In this document: piece by piece, positions 1 through 13,300 of the stretch
How positions within the stretch are numbered: position 1 is the first letter of the stretch
Layout of the letters: each line of letters starts with the position of its first letter
NCBI GenBank assembly: GCA_001695595.3
Contig: MBPM02000158.1
Span: 1 to 64,000, forward strand
Direction: 5' to 3'
DNA length: 64,000 nt
Source of the DNA: Plasmopara viticola
Taxonomy: Eukaryota; Oomycota; Peronosporomycetes; Peronosporales; Peronosporaceae
The notes under the pieces: generated by a model
The model's input: only the letters and a program-made list of their open reading frames with translations
Databases searched by the model: none
Told to the model about the DNA's origin: nothing
Program-made: the position numbers and the translations under genes

Positions 1-214
1 TCTTAGCGCTCCAATAGAATGATTATACACTTCGTTGAGGCTCTATTGCATGTATGCATGTCTAAGCGATAGAAAGGACAATCTGTCGACGCAAAACGTC
101 TTAGCGCTCCAACGAATGATTATACACTTCGTTGAGGCTCTATTGCATGTATGCATGTCTAGAGCGATAGAAAGGACGTATCTTTGGCCGCACAACGTCT
201 CCGCGCTCCAACAG

Positions 215-314
215 AATGATTATACACTTCGTTGTGGCTCTATTACATGTATGCATGTCTAGAGCGATAGAAAGGACAAATCTGTCGACGCACAACGTCT
301 CAGCGCTCCAACGG
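215..314 (+). repeat. Type D monomer (with TAGAGC arm)
   Basis: GTTGTGG and TTACATG with a B tail. Unlike most D units it keeps CTAGAGCG rather than CTAAAGCG, so only the inner dyad arm is altered. Confidence 0.8.
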
Positions 315-2180
315 AATGATTATACACTTCGTTGAGGCTCTATTGCATGTATGCATGTCTAGAGCGATAGAAAGGACGTATCTTTGGCCGCACAACGTCT
401 TAGCGCTCCAGCAGAATGATTATACACTTAATTGGGGTCTTTTGCATGTATGCATGTCTAGAGCGATAGAAAGACAAATCTGTCGACGCACAACGTCTCA
501 GCGCTCCAACGGAATGATTATACACTTCGTTGAGGCTCTATTGCATGTATGCATGTCTAGAGCGATAGAAAGGACGTATCTTTGGCCGCACAACGTCTTA
601 GCGCTCCAATAGAATGATTATACACTTCGTTGAGGCTCTATTGCATGTATGCATGTCTAGAGCGATAGAAAGGACGTATCTTGGCGCACAACGTCTTAGC
701 GCTCCAACGAATGATTATACACTTCGTTGAGGCTCTATTGCATGTATGCATGTCTAGAGCGATAGAAAGGACAAATCTGTCGACGCACAACGTCTCAGCG
801 CTCCAACGGAATGATTATACACTTCGTTGAGGCTCTATTGCATGTATGCATGTCTAGAGCGATAGAAAGGACGTATCTTTGGCCGCACAACGTCTTAGCG
901 CTCCAATAGAATGATTATACACTTCGTTGAGGCTCTATTGCATGTATGCATGTCTAGAGCGATAGAAAGGACTATCTTGGCGCACAACGTTTAGCGCTCC
1001 AATAGAATGATTATACACTTCGTTGAGGCTCTATTGCATGTATGCATGTCTAGAGCGATAGAAAGGACATCTGTCGCGCACAACGTCTCAGCGCTCCAAC
1101 GAATGATTATACACTTCGTTGAGGCTCTATTGCATGTATGCATGTCTAGAGCGATAGAAAGGACGTATCTTTGGCCGAGAACGTCTCGCGCTCCAACAAT
1201 GATTATACACTTCGTTGAGGCTCTATTGCATGTATGCATGTCTAGAGCGATAGAAAGGACGTATTTTGGCCGTACAGCTTCTAGCGCTCCAATAGAATGA
1301 TTACACTTCGTTGAGGCTCTATTGCATGTATGCATGTCTAGAGCGATAGAAAGGACATCTGTCGACGCACAACGTCTCAGCGCTCCAACGAATGATTATA
1401 CACTTCGTTGAGGCTCTATTGCATGTATGCATGTCTAGAGCGATAGAAAGGACGTATCTTTGGCCGCACAACGTCTTAGCGCTCCAAAGAATGATATACA
1501 CTTCGTTGAGGCTCTATTGCATGTATGCATGTCTAGAGCGATAGAAAGGACATCTGTCGACGCACAACGTCTCAGCGCTCCAACGAATGATTATACACTT
1601 CGTTGAGGCTCTATTGCATGTATGCATGTCTAGAGCGATAGAAAGGACGTATCTTTGGCCGCACAACGTCTTAGCGCTCCAACAGAATGATTATACACTT
1701 CGTTGTGGCTCTATTGCATGTATGCATGTCTAGCGATAGAAAGGACAAATCTGTCGAGCACAACGTCTCAGCGCTCCAACGAATGATTATACACTTCGTT
1801 GAGGCTCTATTGCATGTATGCATGTCTAGAGCGATAGAAAGGACAAATCTGTCGACGCACAACGTCTCAGCGCTCCAACGGAATGATTATACACTTCGTT
1901 GAGGCTCTATTGCATGTATGCATGTCTAGAGCGAATAAAAGGACGTATCTGTGGACGCACAACGTCTCAGCGCTCCAACGGAATGATTATACACTTCGTT
2001 GAGGCTCTATTGCATGTATGCATGTCTAGAGCGATAGAAAGGACAAATCTGTCGACGCACAACGTCTCAGCGCTCCAACGGAATGATTATACACTTCGTT
2101 GAGGCTCTATTGCATGTATGCATGTCTAGAGCGATAGAAAGGACGTTCTTTGGCCGTAGAACGTCTCCGCGCTCCAACAC

Positions 2181-2276
2181 AATGATAATACACTTCGTTG
2201 AGGCTCTATTGCACGTATGCATGTCTACAGCAATAGAAAGGACATCTTCGACGCACAACGTCTCAGCGCTCCAACG
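2181..2276 (+). repeat. Type C/B chimeric monomer
   Basis: Starts AATGATAATACAC after an AACAC tail, then carries GCACGTATG and CTACAGC as in type C, but continues AGGACATCTTCGACGCAC with B character. It is preceded by an A2-type tail (CGTAGAACGTCTCCGCGC). Confidence 0.8.
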
Positions 2277-2570
2277 AATGATTATACACTTCGTTGAGGC
2301 TCTATTGCATGTATGCATGTCTAGAGCGATAGAAAGGACGTATCTTGGCGCACAACGTCTTAGCGCTCCAAAGAATGATTATACACTTCGTTGAGGCTCT
2401 ATTGCATGTATGCATGTCTAAGCGATAGAAAGACAAATCTGTCGACGCACAACGTCTTAGCGCTCCAACGAATGATTATACACTTCGTTGAGGCTCTATT
2501 GCATGTATGCATGTCTAGAGCGATAGAAAGGACGTATCTTTGGCCGCACAACGTCTTAGCGCTCCAATAG

Positions 2571-2670
2571 AATGATTATACACTTCGTTGTGGCTCTATT
2601 ACATGTATGCATGTCTAAAGCGATAGAAAGGACAAATCTGTCGACGCACAACGTCTCAGCGCTCCAACGG
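2571..2670 (+). repeat. Reference type D monomer, 100 bp
   Basis: GTTGTGG, TTACATG, CTAAAGCG and a complete B tail ending CAACGG. As in most D copies, the preceding unit ends in CAATAG. Confidence 0.85.
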
Positions 2671-3643
2671 AATGATTATACACTTCGTTGAGGCTCTATT
2701 GCATGTATGCATGTCTAGAGCGATAGAAAGGACGTATCTTTGGCCGCACAACGTCTTAGCGCTCCAACGAATGATTATACACTTCGTTGAGGCTCTATTG
2801 CATGTATGCATGTCTAAGCGATAGAAAGGACATCTGTCGACGCACAACGTCTCAGCGCTCCAACGAATGATTATACACTTCGTTGAGGCTCTATTGCATG
2901 TATGCATGTCTAGAGCGATAGAAAGGACGTATCTTTGGCCACAACGTCTCAGCGCTCCAACAATGATTATACACTTCGTTGAGGCTCTATTGCATGTATG
3001 CATGTCTAGAGCGATAGAAAGGACGTATCTTTGGCCAAACGTCTTAGCGCTCCAACAGAATGATTATACACTTCGTTGAGGCTCTATTGCATGTATGCAT
3101 GTCTAGAGCGATAGAAAGGACGTATCTTTGGCCACGTCTTAGCGCTCCAAAGAATGATTATACACTTCGTTGAGGCTCTATTGCATGTATGCATGTCTAG
3201 AGCGATAGAAAGGACATCTGTCGACGCACAACGTCTCAGCGCTCCAACGAATGATTATACACTTCGTTGAGGCTCTATTGCATGTATGCATGTCTAGAGC
3301 GATAGAAAGGACGTATCTTTGGCCGCACAACGTCTTAGCGCTCCAAAGAATGATTATACACTTCGTTGAGGCTCTATTGCATGTATGCATGTCTAGAGCG
3401 ATAGAAAGGACGTATCTTTGGCCGCACAACGTCTTAGCGCTCCAATAGAATGATTATACACTTCGTTGAGGCTCTATTGCATGTATGCATGTCTAGAGCG
3501 ATAGAAAGGACGTATCTTGGCCGACAACGTCTCGCGCTCCAACAATGATTATACACTTCGTTGAGGCTCTATTGCATGTATGCATGTCTAGAGCGATAGA
3601 AAGGACGTATCTTTGGCCGCACAACGTCTTAGCGCTCCAATAG

Positions 3644-3742
3644 AATGATTAAACACTTCGTTGATGCTCTATTGCATGTATGCATGTCTAGAGCGATAGA
3701 AAGGACGTATCTTTGGCCGCACAACGTCTTAGCGCTCCAAAG
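3644..3742 (+). repeat. Type F monomer
   Basis: AATGATTAAACAC and GTTGATGCTC, with an A tail (GTATCTTTGGCCGCAC). One of three units in the window with both changes. Confidence 0.8.
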
Positions 3743-6700
3743 AATGATTATACACTTCGTTGAGGCTCTATTGCATGTATGCATGTCTAGAGCGATAGAA
3801 AGGACGTATCTGTCGACGCACAACGTCTCAGCGCTCCAACGAATGATTATACACTTCGTTGAGGCTCTATTGCATGTATGCATGTCTAGAGCGATAGAAA
3901 GGACGTATCTTTGGCCGCACAACGTCTTAGCGCTCCAATAGAATGATTATACACTTCGTTGAGGCTCTATTGCATGTATGCATGTCTAGAGCGATAGAAA
4001 GGACATCTGTCGACGCACAACGTCTCAGCGCTCCAACGAATGATTATACACTTCGTTGAGGCTCTATTGCATGTATGCATGTCTAGAGCGATAGAAAGGA
4101 CGTATCTTTGGCCGCACAACGTCTCAGCGCTCCAACAGAATGATTATACACTTCGTTGAGGCTCTATTGCACGTATGCATGTCTAGAGCGATAGAAAGGA
4201 CGTATCTTGGCCGCACAACGTCTTAGCGCTCCAATAGAATGATTATACACTTCGTTGAGGCTCTATTGCATGTATGCATGTCTAGAGCGATAGAAAGGAC
4301 AAATCTGTCGACGCACAACGTCTCAGCGCTCCAACGGAATGATTATACACTTCGTTGAGGCTCTATTGCATGTATGCATGTCTAGAGCGATAGAAAGGAC
4401 ATCTGTCGACGCACAACGTCTCAGCGCTCCAACGGAATGATTATACACTTCGTTGAGGCTCTATTGCATGTATGCATGTCTAGAGCGATAGAAAGGACGT
4501 ATCTTTGGCCGACAACGTCTCAGCGCTCCAACAATGATTATACACTTCGTTGAGGCTCTATTGCATGTATGCATGTCTAGAGCGATAGAAAGGACGTATC
4601 TGTCGACGCACAACGTCTCAGCGCTCCAACGGAATGATTATACACTTCGTTGAGGCTCTATTGCATGTATGCATGTCTAGAGCGATAGAAAGGACGTATC
4701 TTTGGCCGCACAACGTCTTAGCGCTCCAACAGAATGATTATACACTTCGTTGAGGCTCTATTGCATGTATGCATGTCTAGAGCGATAGAAAGGACGTATC
4801 TTCCGCACAACGTCTTAGCGCTCCAAGAATGATTATACACTTCGTTGAGGCTCTATTGCATGTATGCATGTCTAGAGCGATAGAAAGGACATCTGTCGAC
4901 GCACAACGTCTCAGCGCTCCAACGAATGATTATACACTTCGTTGAGGCTCTATTGCATGTATGCATGTCTAGAGCGATAGAAAGGACAATCTGTCGACGC
5001 ACAACGTCTCAGCGCTCCAACGAATGATTATACACTTCGTTGAGGCTCTATTGCATGTATGCATGTCTAGAGCGATAGAAAGGACGTATCTTTGGCCGTA
5101 GAACGTCTCAGCGCTCCAACAGAATGATTATACACTTCGTTGAGGCTCTATTGCATGTATGCATGTCTAGAGCGATAGAAAGGACAAATCTGTCGACGCA
5201 CAACGTCTCAGCGCTCCAACGGAATGATTATACACTTCGTTGAGGCTCTATTGCATGTATGCATGTCTAGAGCGATAGAAAGGACGTATCTTTGGCCGCA
5301 CAACGTCTTAGCGCTCCAATAGAATGATTATACACTTCGTTGAGGCTCTATTACATGTATGCATGTCTAGAGCGATAGAAAGGACAAATCTGTCGACGCA
5401 CAACGTCTCAGCGCTCCAACGAATGATTATACACTTCGTTGAGGCTCTATTGCATGTATGCATGTCTAGAGCGATAGAAAGGACGTATCTTTGGCCGACA
5501 ACGTCTCAGCGCTCCAACAATGATTATACACTTCGTTGAGGCTCTATTGCATGTATGCATGTCTAGAGCGATAGAAAGGACGTATCTTTGGCCGTAACGT
5601 CTTAGCGCTCCAAAGAATGATTATACACTTCGTTGAGGCTCTATTGCATGTATGCATGTCTAGAGCGATAGAAAGGACGTATTTTGGCCGCACAACGTCT
5701 TAGCGCTCCAAAGAATGATTATACACTTCGTTGAGGCTCTATTGCATGTATGCATGTCTAGAGCGATAGAAAAGACATATCTGTGGACGCACAACGTCTC
5801 CGCGCTCTAACACAATGATAATACACTTCGTTGAGGCTCTATTGCATGTATGCATGTCTAGAGCGATAGAAAGGACGTATCTTTGGCCGCACAACGTCTT
5901 AGCGCTCCAATAGAATGATTATACACTTCGTTGAGGCTCTATTGCATGTATGCATGTCTAGAGCGATAGAAAGGACGTATCTTTGGCCGCACAACGTCTT
6001 AGCGCTCCAACAGAATGATTATACACTTCGTTGAGGCTCTATTGCATGTATGCATGTCTAGAGCGATAGAAAGGACAAATCTGTCGACGCACAACGTCTC
6101 AGCGCTCCAACGGAATGATTATACACTTCGTTGAGGCTCTATTGCATGTATGCATGTCTAGAGCGATAGAAAGGACGTATCTTTGGCCGCACAACGTCTT
6201 AGCGCTCCAATAGAATGATTATACACTTCGTTGAGGCTCTATTGCATGTATGCATGTCTAGAGCGATAGAAAGGACGTATCTTTGGCCGCACAACGTCTT
6301 AGCGCTCCAATAGAATGATTATACACTTCGTTGAGGCTCTATTGCATGTATGCATGTCTAGAGCGATAGAAAGGACATCTGTCGACGCACAACGTCTCAG
6401 CGCTCCAACGAATGATTATACACTTCGTTGAGGCTCTATTGCATGTATGCATGTCTAGAGCGATAGAAAGGACGTATCTTTGGCCGCACAACGTCTTAGC
6501 GCTCCAATAGAATGATTATACACTTCGTTGAGGCTCTATTGCATGTATGCATGTCTAGAGCGATAGAAAGGACAAATCTGTCGACGCACAACGTCTCAGC
6601 GCTCCAACGAATGATTATACACTTCGTTGAGGCTCTATTGCATGTATGCATGTCTAGAGCGATAGAAAGGACGTATCTTCGACGCACAACGTCTCAGCGC

Positions 6701-7395
6701 TCCAACGAATGATTATACACTTCGTTGAGGCTCTATTGCATGTATGCATGTCTAGAGCGATAGAAAGGACGTATCTTTGGCCGCACAACGTCTAGCGCTC
6801 CAAAGAATGATTATACACTTCGTTGAGGCTCTATTGCATGTATGCATGTCTAGAGCGATAGAAAGGACGTATCTTTGGCCGCACAACGTCTTAGCGCTCC
6901 AAGAATGATTATACACTTCGTTGAGGCTCTATTGCATGTATGCATGTCTAGAGCGATAGAAAGGACGTATCTTTGGCCGCACAACGTCTTAGCGCTCCAA
7001 CAGAATGATTATACACTTCGTTGAGGCTCTATTGCATGTATGCATGTCTAGAGCGATAGAAAGGACAAATCTGTCGACGCACAACGTCTCAGCGCTCCAA
7101 CGGAATGATTATACACTTCGTTGAGGCTCTATTGCATGTATGCATGTCTAGAGCGATAGAAAGGACAATCTGCGACGCACAACGTCTCAGCGCTCCAACG
7201 AATGATTATACACTTCGTTGAGGCTCTATTGCATGTATGCATGTCTAGAGCGATAGAAAGGACGTATCTTTGGCCAAACGTCTCAGCGCTCCAACAATGA
7301 TTATACACTTCGTTGAGGCTCTATTGCATGTATGCATGTCTAGAGCGATAGAAAGGACGTATCTTTGGCCGTACAACGTCTTAGCGCTCCAATAG

Positions 7396-7494
7396 AATGA
7401 TTATACACTTCGTTGTGGCTCTATTACATGTATGCATGTCTAAAGCGATAGAAAGGACAAATCTGTCGACGCACAACGTCTCAGCGCTCCAACG
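7396..7494 (+). repeat. Type D monomer
   Basis: GTTGTGG, TTACATG, CTAAAGCG and a B tail one base short (CAACG before AATG). Confidence 0.82.
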
Positions 7495-8281
7495 AATGAT
7501 TATACACTTCGTTGAGGCTCTATTGCATGTATGCATGTCTAGAGCGATAGAAAGGACAAATCTGTCGACGCACAACGTCTCAGCGCTCCAACGAATGATT
7601 ATACACTTCGTTGAGGCTCTATTGCATGTATGCATGTCTAGAGCGATAGAAAGGACGTATCTTTGGCCGTAGAACGTCTAGCGCTCCAACGAATGATTAT
7701 ACACTTCGTTGAGGCTCTATTGCATGTATGCATGTCTAGAGCGATAGAAAGGACAAATCTGTCGACGCACAACGTCTCAGCGCTCCAACGAATGATTATA
7801 CACTTCGTTGAGGCTCTATTGCATGTATGCATGTCTAGAGCGATAGAAAGGACGTATCTTGGCCGCACAACGTCTAGCGCTCCAAAGAATGATTATACAC
7901 TTCGTTGAGGCTCTATTGCATGTATGCATGTCTAGAGCGATAGAAAGGACGTATCTTTGGCCGCACAACGTCTTAGCGCTCCAATAGAATGATTATACAC
8001 TTCGTTGAGGCTCTATTGCATGTATGCATGTCTAGAGCGATAGAAAGGACAATCTGTCGACGCACAACGTCTCAGCGCTCCAACGAATGATTATACACTT
8101 CGTTGAGGCTCTATTGCATGTATGCATGTCTAGAGCGATAGAAAGGACAAATCTGTCGACGCACAACGTCTCAGCGCTCCAACGAATGATTATACACTTC
8201 GTTGAGGCTCTATTGCATGTATGCATGTCTAGAGCGATAGAAAGGACGTATCTTTGGCCGCACAACGTCTAGCGCTCCAAG

Positions 8282-8375
8282 AATGATATACACTTCGTTG
8301 AGGCTCTATGTATGCATGTCTAAAGCGATAGAAAGGACAAATCTGTCGACGCACAACGTCTCAGCGCTCCAATAG
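8282..8375 (+). repeat. Monomer with 5-bp core deletion
   Basis: CTCTATGTATGCATG replaces CTCTATTGCATGTATGCATG, a rare loss inside the conserved core that removes the left inner dyad arm TGCAT. It also starts AATGATATACAC and has CTAAAGCG. Confidence 0.8.
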
Positions 8376-8472
8376 AATGATTATACACTTCGTTGAGGCT
8401 CTATTGCACGTATGCATGTCTACAGCGATAGAAAAGACGTATTTTGGCCGACAACGTCTCAGCGCTCCAACA
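8376..8472 (+). repeat. Type C-like monomer
   Basis: Contains GCACGTATG, CTACAGCG, AAAAGACGTATTTTGG and a GGCCGACAACG tail. It is followed immediately by another C-like unit, an unusual C-C pair. Confidence 0.8.
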
Positions 8473-8570
8473 AATGATATACACTTCGTTGAGGCTCTAT
8501 TGCACGTATGCATGTCTACAGCGATAGAAAGGACGTATTTTGGCCGCACAACGTCTTAGCGCTCCAATAG
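8473..8570 (+). repeat. Type C-like monomer, second of a pair
   Basis: Starts AATGATATACAC, one base short at the T/A subtype column, then GCACGTATG, CTACAGCG and GTATTTTGGCCGCAC with an A-type end. Confidence 0.8.
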
Positions 8571-10032
8571 AATGATTATACACTTCGTTGAGGCTCTATT
8601 GCATGTATGCATGTCTAGAGCGATAGAAAGGACAAATCTGTCGACGCACAACGTCTCAGCGCTCCAATAGAATGATTATACACTTCGTTGAGGCTCTATT
8701 GCATGTATGCATGTCTAGAGCGATAGAAAGGACATCTGTCGACGCACAACGTCTCAGCGCTCCAACGAATGATTATACACTTCGTTGAGGCTCTATTGCA
8801 TGTATGCATGTCTAGAGCGATAGAAAGGACGTATCTTGGCCGCACAACGTCTAGCGCTCCAATAGAATGATTATACACTTCGTTGAGGCTCTATTGCATG
8901 TATGCATGTCTAGAGCGATAGAAAGGACGTATCTTTGGCGCACAACGTCTAGCGCTCCAACGAATGATTATACACTTCGTTGAGGCTCTATTGCATGTAT
9001 GCATGTCTAGAGCGATAGAAAGGACGTATCTTTGGCCGCACAACGTCTTAGCGCTCCAATAGAATGATTATACACTTCGTTGAGGCTCTATTGCATGTAT
9101 GCATGTCTAAAGCGATAGAAAGGACATCTTCGACGCACAACGTCTCAGCGCTCCAACGAATGATTATACACTTCGTTGAGGCTCTATTGCATGTATGCAT
9201 GTCTAGAGCGATAGAAAGGATCTTCGACGCACAACGTCTTAGCGCTCCAAGAATGATTATACACTTCGTTGAGGCTCTATTGCATGTATGCATGTCTAGA
9301 GCGATAGAAAGGACGTATCTTTGGCCGCACAACGTCTTAGCGCTCCAAGAATGATTATACACTTCGTTGAGGCTCTATTGCATGTATGCATGTCTAGAGC
9401 GATAGAAAGGACGTATCTTTGCACAACGTCTAGCGCTCCAACGAATGATTATACACTTCGTTGAGGCTCTATTGCATGTATGCATGTCTAGAGCGATAGA
9501 AAGGACAAATCTGTCGACGCACAACGTCTCAGCGCTCCAACGGAATTATTATACACTTCGTTGAGGCTCTATTGCATGTATGCATGTCTAGAGAGATAAA
9601 AAGGACGTATCTATGGCCGCACAACGTCTTAGCGCTCCAATATACACTTCGTTGAGGCTCTATTGCATGTATGCATGTCTAAAGCGATAGAAAGGACAAA
9701 TCTGTCGACGCACAACGTCTCAGCGCTCCAACGGAATGATTATACACTTCGTTGAGGCTCTATTGCATGTATGCATGTCTAGAGCGATAGAAAGGACGTA
9801 TCTTTGGCCGCACAACGTCTTAGCGCTCCAATAGAATGATTATACACTTCGTTGAGGCTCTATTGCATGTATGCATGTCTAAGCGATAGAAAGGACAAAT
9901 CTGTCGACGCACAACGTCTCAGCGCTCCAACGAATGATTATACACTTCGTTGAGGCTCTATTGCATGTATGCATGTCTAGAGCGATAGAAAGGACGTATC
10001 TTTGGCCGCACAACGTCTTAGCGCTCCAATAG

Positions 10033-10132
10033 AATGATTATACACTTCGTTGTGGCTCTATTACATGTATGCATGTCTAAAGCGATAGAAAGGACAAATC
10101 TGTCGACGCACAACGTCTCAGCGCTCCAACGG
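10033..10132 (+). repeat. Type D monomer, 100 bp
   Basis: Same diagnostic bases as the unit at 2571, with full B tail. Confidence 0.85.
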
Positions 10133-10230
10133 AATGATTATACACTTCGTTGAGGCTCTATTGCATGTATGCATGTCTAGAGCGATAGAAAGGACGTATC
10201 TTTGGCCGCACAACGTCTTAGCGCTCCAAC

Positions 10231-10315
10231 AATGATTATACACTTCGTTGAGGCTCTATTGCATGTATGCATGTCTAGAGCGATAGAAAGGGCCGTACAT
10301 TCTTAGCGCACTTCG
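10231..10315 (+). repeat. Rearranged monomer, 85 bp
   Basis: GATAGAAAG joins GGCCGTACATTCTTAGCGC, omitting GACGTATCTTT, and the unit ends in ACTTCG instead of TCCAATAG. It appears to contain a C-like tail. Confidence 0.8.
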
Positions 10316-13300
10316 AATGATTATACACTTCGTTGAGGCTCTATTGCATGTATGCATGTCTAGAGCGATAGAAAGGACAAATCTGTCGACGCACAACGTC
10401 TCAGCGCTCCAACGAATGATTATACACTTCGTTGAGGCTCTATTGCATGTATGCATGTCTAGAGCGATAGAAAGGACGTATCTTTGGCCGCACAACGTCT
10501 TAGCGCTCCAATAGAATGATTATACACTTCGTTGAGGCTCTATTGCATGTATGCATGTCTAGAGCGATAGAAAGGACAAATCTGTCGACGCACAACGTCT
10601 CAGCGCTCCAACAATGATTATACACTTCGTTGAGGCTCTATTGCATGTATGCATGTCTAGAGCGATAGAAAGGACGTATCTTTGGCCGCACAACGTCTTA
10701 GCGCTCCAATAGAATGATTATACACTTCGTTGAGGCTCTATTGCATGTATGCATGTCTAGAGCGATAGAAAGGACAAATCTGTCGACGCACAACGTCTCA
10801 GCGCTCCAACGGAATGATTATACACTTCGTTGAGGCTCTATTGCATGTATGCATGTCTAGAGCGATAGAAAGGACGTATCTTTGGCGCACAACGTCTCAG
10901 CGCTCCAACGAATGATTATACACTTCGTTGAGGCTCTATTGCATGTATGCATGTCTAGAGCGATAGAAAGGACGTATCTTTGGCCGCACAACGTCTTAGC
11001 GCTCCAATAGAATGATTATACACTTCGTTGAGGCTCTATTGCATGTATGCATGTCTAGAGCGATAGAAAGGACAAATCTGTCGACGCACAACGTCTCAGC
11101 GCTCCAACGGAATGATTATACACTTCGTTGAGGCTCTATTGCATGTATGCATGTCTAGAGCGATAGAAAGGACGTATCTTTGGCCGCACAACGTCTTAGC
11201 GCTCCAATAGAATGATTATACACTTCGTTGAGGCTCTATTGCATGTATGCATGTCTAAGCGATAGAAAGGACATCTGTCGACGCACAACGTCTCAGCGCT
11301 CCAACGAATGATTATACACTTCGTTGAGGCTCTATTGCATGTATGCATGTCTAGAGCGATAGAAAGGACGTATCTTTGGCCGCACAACGTCTTAGCGCTC
11401 CAACGAATGATTATACACTTCGTTGAGGCTCTATTGCATGTATGCATGTCTAGAGCGATAGAAAGGACATCTTCGGCGCACAACGTCTCAGCGCTCCAAC
11501 GAATGATTATACACTTCGTTGAGGCTCTATTGCATGTATGCATGTCTAGAGCGATAGAAAGGACAAATCTGTCGACGCACAACGTCTCAGCGCTCCAACG
11601 AATGATTATACACTTCGTTGAGGCTCTATTGCATGTATGCATGTCTAGAGCGATAGAAAGGACGTATCTTTGGCCGCACAACGTCTTAGCGCTCCAATAG
11701 AATGATTATACACTTCGTTGAGGCTCTATTGCATGTATGCATGTCTAGAGCGATAGAAAGGACAAATCTGTCGACGCACAACGTCTCAGCGCTCCAACGA
11801 ATGATTATACACTTCGTTGAGGCTCTATTGCATGTATGCATGTCTAGAGCGATAGAAAGGACGTATCTTTGGCCGCACAACGTCTTAGCGCTCCAATAGA
11901 ATGATTATACACTTCGTTGAGGCTCTATTGCATGTATGCATGTCTAGAGCGATAGAAAGGACATCTGTCGACGCACAACGTCTCAGCGCTCCAACGAATG
12001 ATTATACACTTCGTTGAGGCTCTATTGCATGTATGCATGTCTAGAGCGATAGAAAGGACGTATCTTTGGCCGCACAACGTCTTAGCGCTCCAAAGAATGA
12101 TTATACACTTCGTTGAGGCTCTATTGCATGTATGCATGTCTAGAGCGATAGAAAGCGATCTTTGGCACAACGTCTCAGCGCTCCAAGAATGATTATACAC
12201 TTCGTTGAGGCTCTATTGCATGTATGCATGTCTAGAGCGATAGAAAGGACATCTTTGGCCGCACAACGTCTCAGCGCTCCAACGAATGATTATACACTTC
12301 GTTGAGGCTCTATTGCATGTATGCATGTCTAGAGCGATAGAAAGGACGTATCTTTGGCCGCACAACGTCTTAGCGCTCCAATAGAATGATTATACACTTC
12401 GTTGAGGCTCTTTTGCATGTATGCATGTCTAGAGCGATAGAAAGGACATCTGTCGACGCACAACGTCTCAGCGCTCCAACAATGATTATACACTTCGTTG
12501 AGGCTCTATTGCATGTATGCATGTCTAGAGCGATAGAAAGGACGTATCTTTGGCCGCACAACGTCTAGCGCTCCAAAGAATGATTATACACTTCGTTGAG
12601 GCTCTATTGCATGTATGCATGTCTAGAGCGATAGAAAGGACAAATCTGTCGACGCACAACGTCTCAGCGCTCCAACGGAATGATTATACACTTCGTTGAG
12701 GCTCTATTGCATGTATGCATGTCTAGAGCGATAGAAAGGACGTATCTTTGGCCGCACAACGTCTTAGCGCTCCAAAGAATGATTATACACTTCGTTGTGG
12801 CTCTATTGCATGTATGCATGTCTAAGCGATAGAAAGGACAAATCTGTCGACGCACAACGTCTCAGCGCTCCAACGGAATGATTATACACTTCGTTGAGGC
12901 TCTATTGCATGTATGCATGTCTAGGGCGATGGAAAGGACATATCTTTGGCCGCACACCGTTTAGCGCTCCAACAGAATGATTATACACTTCGTTGAGGCT
13001 CTATTGCATGTATGCATGTCTAGAGCGATAGAAAGGACGTATCTTTGGCCGCACAACGTCTTAGCGCTCCAATAGAATGATTATACACTTCGTTGAGGCT
13101 CTATTGCATGTATGCATGTCTAGAGCGATAGAAAGGACATCTGCGACGCACAACGTCTCAGCGCTCCAACGAATGATTATACACTTCGTTGAGGCTCTAT
13201 TGCATGTATGCATGTCTAGAGCGATAGAAAGGACGTATCTTTGGCCGCACAACGTCTTAGCGCTCCAAAGAATGATTATACACTTCGTTGAGGCTCTATT

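Noticed and set aside
9641..9655. Possible novel junction at CCAATATACACTTCG
   Set aside because: It is a short deletion of the unit start with AT microhomology, similar to other shortened units, and gives no separate signal.
11196..11681. Apparent 161-residue repetitive protein on the - strand
   Set aside because: It is the mirror reading of the same satellite units, with the same repeated residues as dozens of other frames. It ends wherever a full 100-bp unit shifts the frame.
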